The position numbers and the translations under genes were made by a program. Below are positions 1-5,999 of a stretch of DNA of 7,037 nt, piece by piece (the stretch's first letter is position 1; each line of letters begins with the position of its first letter). Source of the stretch: RGIG995 sp045635765. Lineage in GTDB: Bacteria; Bacillota; Clostridia; Oscillospirales; UBA644. Where the stretch lies: NCBI GenBank assembly GCA_045635765.1, contig JAZTWH010000089.1, positions 1-7,037 of the forward strand, read 5' to 3'. Below the pieces are notes generated by a model, which was not told the DNA's origin, made no database searches, and worked only from the letters and a program-made list of their open reading frames with translations.

Positions 1-57
1 GATGCCGATGCCGTCCGGGGAAAGTACGCCGCTGTGGAAGCGGAATTTAACCGTTAA
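1..57 (+). CDS. C-terminal end of an upstream gene, possibly purE (partial)
   Basis: Frame 1 is open from the left edge and ends at TAA 55-57, leaving 18 codons that read DADAVRGKYAAVEAEFNR. The charged, Ala-rich helical tail would suit the C-terminus of PurE (N5-CAIR mutase / AIR carboxylase), which usually precedes purC in clostridial purine operons. The peptide is too short to identify by itself, so purE is an inference from gene order. It lies 48 bases before purC on the same strand, with no terminator hairpin seen between them, so co-transcription is likely. Confidence 0.45.
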   Translation, partial: DADAVRGKYAAVEAEFNR

Positions 58-105
58 GTTTTCAATCAGCCTTTCTATAAATCTTTTACGAAAGAGGTAC
101 AAACC

Positions 106-795
106 ATGGAAAATCTCAAGCTTGTTTACAAAGGAAAGACCAAGAACGTTTACGCCCTGGACAACGGAAACTATCTGCTGAAATTCAAGGACGACTGCAC
201 CGGCAAGGACGGCGTCTTTGATCCCGGTGAAAACTCCGTGGGGCTGACCATTGAAGGAGTGGGCGATGTAAACCTTCGGATGTCCATCTATTTCTTTGAG
301 AAGATCAACCCCGCCGGTATCAAGACTCATTACGTCAGTGCCAACCTGGACGACACCACCATGGAAGTCCTCCCCGCAAAGGCCTTCGGAAAGGGCCTGG
401 AGGTCATTTGCCGTTATAAGGCCGTGGGCTCCTTCTACCGCCGCTACTCCGATTATATCGAGGAGGGTGCAGACCTTCCCGCTTACGTGGAAACCACCTT
501 TAAGAACGATGCTAAGGGCGATCCCTTGGTCACCAAGGACGGCCTTGTGGTCCTGGGCGTCATGTCCTCTGTGCAGTACGATTCTTTGAAGTCCATGACT
601 CAGGCCATCACCAAGATCGTTGCCGACGACCTGAAGGAAAAGGGCTTGGATATGTACGATATCAAGTTTGAATTCGGCTACGACGAAAAGGGCGAGGTCA
701 TGCTGATCGACGAAATCGCTTCCGGTAATATGCGTGTGTATAAGGACGGCGAATACGTGGATCCCATGACTCTGAACAAATTGTTCTTCGCTTGA
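106..795 (+). CDS. purC: SAICAR synthetase PurC (short, divergent subtype)
   Basis: Phosphoribosylaminoimidazole-succinocarboxamide synthase (229 aa, cytosolic) joins CAIR to aspartate using ATP and gives SAICAR. The start ATG has AAAGAGGT at 91-98, 7 bases upstream. Family signatures are visible in order: the nucleotide-binding YKGKTKNVY (residues 8-16), FKDDCTGKDG (27-36), CRYKAVGS (102-109, matching the usual VRNxAAGS), KNDAKGDP (133-140), KFEFG (187-191) and the acidic DEI (202-204). The usual DE(I/F)SPDxxR motif is changed here to DEIASGNMR (202-210): the Asp-Glu pair and the Arg remain, but Ser-Pro-Asp is lost. The protein also lacks the C-terminal extension seen in E. coli PurC. From memory, similar short PurC proteins occur in other Clostridia, so this is probably a functional subtype rather than a decayed gene. 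It is the gene before the hairpin-bearing gap that leads to the purF-like gene. Confidence 0.93.
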   Translation: MENLKLVYKGKTKNVYALDNGNYLLKFKDDCTGKDGVFDPGENSVGLTIEGVGDVNLRMSIYFFEKINPAGIKTHYVSANLDDTTMEVLPAKAFGKGLEVICRYKAVGSFYRRYSDYIEEGADLPAYVETTFKNDAKGDPLVTKDGLVVLGVMSSVQYDSLKSMTQAITKIVADDLKEKGLDMYDIKFEFGYDEKGEVMLIDEIASGNMRVYKDGEYVDPMTLNKLFFA

Positions 796-811
796 GTTTA
801 ACACATTCTTT

Positions 812-868
812 GGACCGCACACCTTTTGTCTGTGCGGTCCGCCCCTTGCTTTTGGAAATCTTTTTTTT
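812..868 (+). promoter_or_regulatory. Strong hairpin plus displaced T-tract between purC and purF
   Basis: GGACCGCACA (812-821) and TGTGCGGTCC (831-840) form a perfect 10-bp, GC-rich stem around a 9-base loop, starting 16 bases after the purC stop. A run of eight T (861-868) follows, but 20 bases lie between stem and T-run, so this is not a standard intrinsic terminator. It could be a partial terminator or attenuator that lowers expression of the downstream genes, a 3' stabilising structure on a processed purC mRNA, or a pause site. The whole 796-917 gap (122 bases) is the longest in the operon. I saw no convincing promoter or riboswitch in it. The hairpin is plain in the sequence; its role is inferred. 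Confidence 0.5.
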
Positions 869-900
869 ATTTGTCTCAGACCCCTTTTTAATTTTCCTAT

Positions 901-905
901 GGAGG
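901..905 (+). promoter_or_regulatory. Ribosome binding site that sets the purF-like start
   Basis: GGAGG at 901-905 lies 12 bases before ATG 918. This is a rather long spacing, but no other in-frame start lies nearer. It supports starting the protein at MGGFFG and argues against the longer reading frame that opens at TTG 792, which would run through the hairpin and T-tract. The choice matters because it fixes the N-terminus, where a normal PurF carries its catalytic cysteine. Confidence 0.75.
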
Positions 906-917
906 ACTTTACGATAT

Positions 918-2342
918 ATGGGCGGCTTTTTTGGCGCAGTTTGCAAACAGGATGCCGTTGCCGACGTCTTTTTCGGGACCGATTACCATTCCCATCTTGG
1001 GACTTATCGGGGCGGAATGGCGGCATACGATCGGGAGATCGGTCTGCAGCGGGATATTCACAACATACAAAATTCTCCCTTCCGAACGAAATTCGAGCAC
1101 ATTTTCGATGAAATGCGGGGAACCTCCGCCATCGGCTGTATCAGCGATTCGGACCCTCAGCCTTTGTTGATACGCTCCAAGCTCGGCACCTACGCCATTT
1201 GTATGGTGGGCGTGATTAACAATTCCAAGGATCTCATCGAGCAGTATTTTGACGAGGGGGGCGGATATTATTCCGCTATGTCCGGGGGGCGGGTCAATTC
1301 TCTGGAATTGCTTGCGGCTCTCATCAGCCAACGGGATAGCTTTGCCGAGGGAATCCGGTTTGCACAGCAGTGCATTGACGGCTCTGCCTCCATTCTGATC
1401 CTGAAGGAGGGGGGCAACCTCATCGTCGCCCGGGATCTTTTAGGCCGCACTCCCGTGGAGATCGGAGAACGGGACGGGGATTACTGTGCCTCTTTTGAGT
1501 CCTTTGCCTGTGAGAAATTGGGCTACGCCGTCACTCGGGAATTGGGCCCCGGGGAGATCGTCGAACTGTCTCCCGGAGGAATTACTCCCTTGATGGCCCC
1601 CGGGAAGAAGATGCGGATGTGTGCCTTCCTGTGGACCTATTACGGATACCCCGCCTCCACCTACGAGGGGGTCAACGTGGAATATATGCGGAATCGGGAC
1701 GGTGCCATTTTGGCAGAAACGGATGCGAAGAACGGAATGCACGCAGACCTGGACTACGTCAGCGGCCTGCCCGACTCCGGTACGCCCCTGGCCATTGGCT
1801 ACGCCAACCAGTGCCAGGTCCCCTTTGCCCGTCCTTATATCAAATACACTCCCACCTGGGCCCGGAGCTTTACTCCCAGTCGGCAGTCGGAACGGGAACG
1901 GGTGGCCAAAATGAAGCAAATTCCCATTCGTCAATTTATCGAGGGTAAAAATCTGCTGTTCGTGGACGATTCCATCGTCCGGGGGACGCAGTTGAAGGAA
2001 ACGGTGGAGTTTTTGTACGAAAACGGAGCCAAGAGCGTTCATATGCGTTCCGGGTGCCCTCCCATCATGTATAGTTGTAAATATTTGAATTTCTCCCGCG
2101 CCAACAGCGAAATGGAACTGCTGGCCCGCCGGGTCATCGTAGAGCTGGAGGGAGAAGAAGGGTTCCAACACCTGGAGGAATACAGCCGGGCCGATACGGA
2201 ACGGGGCCGCAACCTTCGCCGGGTAATCAGCGATAAGTTCGGATTTTCCTCTCTGGAATTCCAGTCTCTTGAGGGAATCTTCAAGGCCATCGGAATTGAT
2301 TCGGACAAGCTCTGTACCTACTGCTGGAACGGAAAAGAATAA
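918..2342 (+). CDS. purF: Amidophosphoribosyltransferase-like protein (PurF family) lacking the catalytic Cys
   Basis: This 474-aa protein is homologous to glutamine PRPP amidotransferase, which makes phosphoribosylamine, the first committed step of purine synthesis. Layout: an Ntn-type glutamine amidotransferase domain (about 1-228), then a phosphoribosyltransferase domain. The latter shows PDSGTP, IGYAN, IKYTPTWARSF and the PRPP loop VDDSIVRGTQ (349-358). Cys235, Cys387 and the C-terminal pair Cys466/Cys469 (CTYCW) appear to match the four [4Fe-4S] ligands of Bacillus PurF. The glutaminase site is degraded: the normal MCGVFG start reads MGGFFG, the Arg of HxRY becomes Ser76 in IGCISDSD, the HNG oxyanion motif reads MVG (96-98), and the SSDTE Asp appears to be Ser128. 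No propeptide precedes the start, and Cys9 is not in the nucleophile position. The protein is therefore likely unable to hydrolyse glutamine; it may use free ammonia, take ammonia from a partner, or play another role. Its position in the operon supports a link to purine synthesis. Confidence 0.85.
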   Translation: MGGFFGAVCKQDAVADVFFGTDYHSHLGTYRGGMAAYDREIGLQRDIHNIQNSPFRTKFEHIFDEMRGTSAIGCISDSDPQPLLIRSKLGTYAICMVGVINNSKDLIEQYFDEGGGYYSAMSGGRVNSLELLAALISQRDSFAEGIRFAQQCIDGSASILILKEGGNLIVARDLLGRTPVEIGERDGDYCASFESFACEKLGYAVTRELGPGEIVELSPGGITPLMAPGKKMRMCAFLWTYYGYPASTYEGVNVEYMRNRDGAILAETDAKNGMHADLDYVSGLPDSGTPLAIGYANQCQVPFARPYIKYTPTWARSFTPSRQSERERVAKMKQIPIRQFIEGKNLLFVDDSIVRGTQLKETVEFLYENGAKSVHMRSGCPPIMYSCKYLNFSRANSEMELLARRVIVELEGEEGFQHLEEYSRADTERGRNLRRVISDKFGFSSLEFQSLEGIFKAIGIDSDKLCTYCWNGKE

Positions 2343-2375
2343 AATTATCGAGATAAAACGGAAGGAGATACTCAT

Positions 2376-3425
2376 ATGCATCCACAATCGAAATCTGACA
2401 GTTACGCCGCCGCCGGTGTTGATATTACGGCCGGATACAAGGCCGTGGAACTGATGAAAAAGCACGTTGCCCGGACCAAGAACGAAGGTTGTCTGGACGA
2501 CGTGGGAGGATTCGGCGGTTGCTTCGGTCTGCCCATTGCCGGGATGGAAGAGCCGGTCTTGGTCTCCGGCACCGACGGTTGCGGAACCAAGGTGAAGCTG
2601 GCCATCCTCATGGATAAGCACGATACCATCGGCATCGACGCCGTTGCCATGTGTGTGAACGATATTATCTGCGTCGGTGCAAAGCCCCTGTTCTTCCTGG
2701 ATTATATTGCCTGCGGAAAGAACATTCCCGAAAAGATCGCCGGCATCGTCAGCGGGGTCGCGGAGGGATGCGTCCAATCCGGTGCGGCTCTCATCGGAGG
2801 AGAAACGGCGGAGCATCCCGGGATGATGCCCGTGGAGGATTACGATCTGGCCGGCTTTGCCGTGGGAATCGTGGATAAGAAGAAGATTTTGGATAATACC
2901 CGCATGGCTGCCGGAGACGTGGTGATCGCCCTGGCCTCCACCGGAATCCATTCCAACGGCTTTAGCCTGTGCCGTAAGGTTTTCGACATTGATAACAATA
3001 ATCCCGACCTCTATGTTCCCAAGGAGGAATTGGGAGGCAAAACTATCGCCGAGGCCCTGTTGGTCCCCACCAAGATCTACGTTAAGTCGGTTTTGGCTCT
3101 GTTGGAAAAGGTGGATGTGAAGGGTATTTCCCATATTACCGGCGGCGGATTCTATGAAAATATTCCCCGTTCCATTCCCGACGGACTGGGTGCAAAGATC
3201 AACAAGAGTGCCGTAAAGGTCCTGCCCATCTTCGATCTGATCGCCAAGACCGGAAATATTCCCGAACGGGATATGTACAATACATATAATATGGGCGTCG
3301 GTATGAGCATCGTCGTCCCCAAGGCCCAGGTGGACACCGCCCTGCAGATTCTAAAGGAAAAGGGCGAAAACGCCTACGTCATTGGCGAAATCGTTGCTTC
3401 CGACGATAAGGTGACCATATGCTGA
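2376..3425 (+). CDS. purM: AIR synthetase PurM
   Basis: Phosphoribosylformylglycinamidine cyclo-ligase (349 aa, normal length) closes the imidazole ring of FGAM with ATP to give AIR. It belongs to the PurM/PurL ATP-binding superfamily. AAGGAGAT at 2362-2369 sits 6 bases before ATG 2376. Family signatures are intact: YAAAGVDITAG (10-20), the glycine-rich SGTDGCGTKVK (64-74), DKHDTIGID (80-88), VNDI (94-97), GAKPLFFLDYIACGK (101-115), LIGGETAEHPGM (139-150), STGIHSNGFSL (198-208) and HITGGGFYENIPR (253-265). It follows the purF-like gene by 33 bases and overlaps the next gene, purN, by 7 bases, so translation of the two is probably coupled. No missing active-site motif was seen. Confidence 0.97.
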   Translation: MHPQSKSDSYAAAGVDITAGYKAVELMKKHVARTKNEGCLDDVGGFGGCFGLPIAGMEEPVLVSGTDGCGTKVKLAILMDKHDTIGIDAVAMCVNDIICVGAKPLFFLDYIACGKNIPEKIAGIVSGVAEGCVQSGAALIGGETAEHPGMMPVEDYDLAGFAVGIVDKKKILDNTRMAAGDVVIALASTGIHSNGFSLCRKVFDIDNNNPDLYVPKEELGGKTIAEALLVPTKIYVKSVLALLEKVDVKGISHITGGGFYENIPRSIPDGLGAKINKSAVKVLPIFDLIAKTGNIPERDMYNTYNMGVGMSIVVPKAQVDTALQILKEKGENAYVIGEIVASDDKVTIC

Positions 3426-4051
3426 GCACCACCCGTATCGCAGTCCTCGTCTCCGGGGGCGGGACCAATTTGCAGGCCCTGATCGATGCGGAAAAGGCCG
3501 GAACCTTCCCCGGGGGGAAGATTTCCCTCGTTTTGGCCTCCAAGCCGGGGGTTTACGCCCTGCAACGGGCCGAAAATCACGGGATCCCCTCTAAGGTATT
3601 GCCCCGGAAGGCCTTTGAAACCATTGCCGATTATTCCAAGGCGTTGGTAGAGGTTCTGCAGGAGGAAAAGATCGACCTTGTGGTGTTGGCCGGCTTTCTG
3701 ACCATTATCGACGACCAGGTCTACGAGGCTTTCCCCAACCGAATCATGAACGTCCATCCTGCCCTGATTCCGTCCTTTTGCGGAAAGGGATATTACGGGC
3801 TTCACGTTCACGAAGCGGCTCTGAACAAAGGGGTCAAGGTTTCCGGTGCTACGGTCCATATCGTAACCCCGGAATGTGATGCCGGCCCCATTATTCTCCA
3901 AAAGGCCGTGGAGGTGAAGCCCGACGACACCCCCGAGACTCTCCAGCAACGGATCATGGAAGAAGCGGAATGGAAAATTTTACCCGAAGCCGTCCGGCTG
4001 TTCTGCGAAGGGAAAATCCGGGTCGTTGACAACAAAGTATTGATTGACTGA
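3419..4051 (+). CDS. purN: GAR transformylase PurN
   Basis: Phosphoribosylglycinamide formyltransferase (210 aa, normal length) moves a formyl group from 10-formyltetrahydrofolate to GAR. The phosphate-binding loop VSGGGTNLQ (11-19) is the usual SGxGSNLQ motif with Thr for Ser. LAGFLTII (90-97) and NVHPALIPSF (111-120) follow. The expected catalytic triad is present as Asn111, His113 and Asp154 (in PECDAGPI). The start ATG lies inside the last codons of purM, with AAGGTG (3408-3413) just upstream, so the gene is probably translated by coupling to purM. It uses CCG for proline a little more often than its neighbours. Reaction and family are secure. Confidence 0.97.
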   Translation: MLSTTRIAVLVSGGGTNLQALIDAEKAGTFPGGKISLVLASKPGVYALQRAENHGIPSKVLPRKAFETIADYSKALVEVLQEEKIDLVVLAGFLTIIDDQVYEAFPNRIMNVHPALIPSFCGKGYYGLHVHEAALNKGVKVSGATVHIVTPECDAGPIILQKAVEVKPDDTPETLQQRIMEEAEWKILPEAVRLFCEGKIRVVDNKVLID

Positions 4052-4059
4052 AATCCGAG

Positions 4060-4064
4060 AGGAG
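4060..4064 (+). promoter_or_regulatory. Ribosome binding site that sets the IMP cyclohydrolase start
   Basis: AGGAG at 4060-4064, within GAGAGGAGAT, is spaced 7 bases from ATG 4072. This favours ATG 4072 (protein MKVSTIANEL) over the in-frame TTG at 4066, which touches the Shine-Dalgarno sequence. Confidence 0.8.
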
Positions 4065-4071
4065 ATTGAAT

Positions 4072-4788
4072 ATGAAAGTTTCCACCATTGCAAATGAACT
4101 GAATTCTCTGGCATACCACGGGAGAGGAATTATGATCGGAAAATCCGCCGACGGAAAAAAGGCCGTCACGGCGTATTTTATCATGGGCAGAAGCGAAAAC
4201 AGCCGCAACCGGGTCTTCGTTGCTGAAGGTGAAGGCCTTCGCACCAAAGCCTTTGATGAATCCAAAATGACCGATCCCCACCTGATCATCTATTATCCCG
4301 TGCGGGTTTTGGGAAATAAAACCATCGTCACCAACGGAGATCAGACCGACACCATTTACGATCTGTTGGATAAGCAAATGACCTTTGAACAGACTTTGCG
4401 TACCCGGGAGTTTGAGGACGATGCTCCCAACTTTACTCCCCGGATTTCCGGGATCATTCATCGGGAAAACGGCGAAATGAATTTTGCCATGTCCATTCTG
4501 AAATCTGCCGAGGGAGACGATTCCTCCTGCCAGCGGTTTACCTACGCTTATCACAATCCTCTCAACGGAAGAGCTAAATTTATCCATACCTACAACTGCG
4601 ACGGCAATCCCCTCCCTTCCTTTGAAGGGGAGCCCAAAACTCTGGAATTGCCCGATACCGATATTGATTCCCTGACCTCCCTGATTTGGGACAATCTGAA
4701 CGAAGACAACAAGGTTTCTCTCTTCGTCCGTTATATTGACCTGGAATCGGGGGCTGCCGACACCCGTATCGTGAATAAGAATAAATAA
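4072..4788 (+). CDS. purO: IMP cyclohydrolase, PurO family
   Basis: The 238-aa product is predicted to close the second purine ring, turning FAICAR into IMP, the last step of the pathway. It resembles PurO, the cyclohydrolase first described in archaea, which has an Ntn-hydrolase-like fold and is unrelated to the cyclohydrolase half of PurH. Matching features are GRGIMIG (17-23), an AY...GRSENSRNRVF block (34-49), NPYITY-like DPHLIIYYPVRV (68-79), VTNGDQTD (86-93), and EFEDDAPNFTPRISGI (113-128), compared by memory with archaeal PurO (VSNGTHTD, DYEKDDYKTPRIAAIL). It is somewhat longer than the roughly 200-aa archaeal proteins, mainly after residue 130. It directly precedes a formyltransferase that lacks its own cyclohydrolase domain, so the two genes together replace bifunctional PurH. 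The 20-base gap after purN places it in the same transcript. Confidence 0.88.
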   Translation: MKVSTIANELNSLAYHGRGIMIGKSADGKKAVTAYFIMGRSENSRNRVFVAEGEGLRTKAFDESKMTDPHLIIYYPVRVLGNKTIVTNGDQTDTIYDLLDKQMTFEQTLRTREFEDDAPNFTPRISGIIHRENGEMNFAMSILKSAEGDDSSCQRFTYAYHNPLNGRAKFIHTYNCDGNPLPSFEGEPKTLELPDTDIDSLTSLIWDNLNEDNKVSLFVRYIDLESGAADTRIVNKNK

Positions 4789-4802
4789 GGGAGAAGAGAA
4801 AG

Positions 4803-5987
4803 ATGAAAGAATTTGAACTGAAGTACGGCTGTAATCCCAATCAGAAACCGGCCAAAATTTTCATGCACGACGGTTCGGAGCTTCCCATCAAGATCCTGTC
4901 CGGCCGTCCCGGATATATCAACTTTTTGGATGCCTTTAATTCCTGGCAGCTGGTCAAGGAGCTGAAGGAAGCCTTAGGCTTGCCTGCCGCGGCCTCCTTC
5001 AAGCACGTTTCTCCCACCTCCGCCGCCGTGGGGACCCCCCTTCCCGAAAAACTGAAGAAAGCCTGCTTTGTGGACGACGTGGAGGGCTTAGATGAAAATC
5101 CCTTGGCCTGTGCCTACGCCCGTGCCCGGGGAACTGACCGGATGTGCTCTTACGGGGACTGGGTCGCCCTGTCCGATGTCTGCGATTTGATGACGGCTCA
5201 GCTGATCTTCCGCGAGGTCTCCGACGGGGTCATCGCTCCCGGTTATACCGAAGAGGCTCTGGAGCTTTTGAAAACCAAGCGGAAGGGAAATTACAACGTG
5301 GTCGAGGTCGACCCCAATTACGTCCCCGACGCCATTGAACACAAGCAGGTGTACGGAATCACCTTTGAACAGGGCCGAAACGACGTTTGCATCAACGCAG
5401 AAATGCTGAACAACGTGGTTACTGAAAACAAGGATCTGCCCGATTCCGCAAAGCGGGATTTGGTGGTCGCTCTGATTACCCTCAAATATACCCAGTCCAA
5501 TTCCGTCTGCTACGCCGTAGACGGTCAGGCCATCGGCGTCGGTGCCGGCCAGCAGTCGAGAATTCACTGCACCCGTCTTGCCGGAGGCAAGGCCGACACC
5601 TGGCATCTGCGTCAGGCGGAGAAGGTTCTGAACCTTCCCTTTAAGTCGGAACTCTCCCGGCCCGAACGGGATAACGTCATTGACGGTTATATCAATAAAA
5701 ACGAAGAAGACGTTTGTGCCGAAGGAATTTGGCAGAAATACTTTACCGTCCGTCCCGAGCCCTTTACTGCCGATGAAATGAAGGCATATCTCGCCACCAT
5801 TCGGGGCGTTGCCCTCGGCTCCGATGCCTTCTTCCCCTTCGACGACAATATCCAGCGGGCCTATGCCAGCGGTGCGGATTACATTGCCGAACCCGGCGGC
5901 TCCATCCGGGACGACGTGGTCATCGCCCGTTGTAACGAGCTGGGAATCGCCATGGCCTTTACCGGGCTCAGATTATTCCACCACTGA
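4803..5987 (+). CDS. purH: AICAR formyltransferase, stand-alone (PurH C-terminal type)
   Basis: The 394-aa protein is predicted to formylate AICAR with 10-formyltetrahydrofolate, giving FAICAR for the cyclohydrolase encoded just upstream. It has only the transformylase part of PurH; the roughly 200-aa N-terminal cyclohydrolase domain is absent, and some authors call this form PurV. It opens with LKYGCNPNQKPA (6-17), equivalent to the LRYGxNPHQ motif. The catalytic Lys-His pair is K67-H68 in SFKHVSPTSAAVG. Further motifs are DRMCSYGDWVALSDVCD (112-128), VSDGVIAPGY (139-148), KYTQSNSVCYA (228-238), GAGQQSRIHCTRLAGGKAD (247-265), SDAFFPF (340-346) and a terminal RLFHH. These match human ATIC, as I remember it, much more closely than E. 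coli PurH (KHANPCG). A Shine-Dalgarno sequence, AAGGGAG (4787-4793), overlaps the preceding stop. Confidence 0.93.
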   Translation: MKEFELKYGCNPNQKPAKIFMHDGSELPIKILSGRPGYINFLDAFNSWQLVKELKEALGLPAAASFKHVSPTSAAVGTPLPEKLKKACFVDDVEGLDENPLACAYARARGTDRMCSYGDWVALSDVCDLMTAQLIFREVSDGVIAPGYTEEALELLKTKRKGNYNVVEVDPNYVPDAIEHKQVYGITFEQGRNDVCINAEMLNNVVTENKDLPDSAKRDLVVALITLKYTQSNSVCYAVDGQAIGVGAGQQSRIHCTRLAGGKADTWHLRQAEKVLNLPFKSELSRPERDNVIDGYINKNEEDVCAEGIWQKYFTVRPEPFTADEMKAYLATIRGVALGSDAFFPFDDNIQRAYASGADYIAEPGGSIRDDVVIARCNELGIAMAFTGLRLFHH

Positions 5988-5999
5988 TAGGAGTATTGA

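Noticed and set aside
76..81. TATAAA upstream of purC as a possible -10 promoter element
   Set aside because: No matching -35 box lies 16-18 bases upstream (the sequence there is the end of the previous gene), and the short gap suggests co-transcription.
846..874. TTGCTT...TATTTG as an internal promoter before the purF-like gene
   Set aside because: Both boxes are poor matches and overlap the T-tract; such matches are expected by chance in T-rich DNA.
792..917. Possible N-terminal extension of the purF-like protein from TTG 792, giving a hydrophobic, membrane-like leader
   Set aside because: It would start inside the purC stop region and run through the hairpin and T-rich spacer; its hydrophobic residues come from T-rich DNA. 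ATG 918 has a GGAGG site, and the family's GGFFG/CGVFG start begins there.
1440..3134. Long open frame on the minus strand (564 codons)
   Set aside because: It lies antisense to purF and purM, which carry clear family motifs. The strong codon bias (CCC, GGC, ACC, GAC) leaves few stops on the opposite strand. The translation shows no recognisable domain and spans two genes.
3505..3520. CTTCCCCGGGGGGAAG palindrome-like run inside purN
   Set aside because: It lies within coding sequence, has almost no loop for an RNA hairpin, and is explained by ordinary Pro-Gly-Gly-Lys codons.
3808..4587. Minus-strand open frame (259 codons) across purN and the cyclohydrolase gene
   Set aside because: It is a shadow of two well-supported sense genes and crosses their intergenic gap, with no recognisable protein family.
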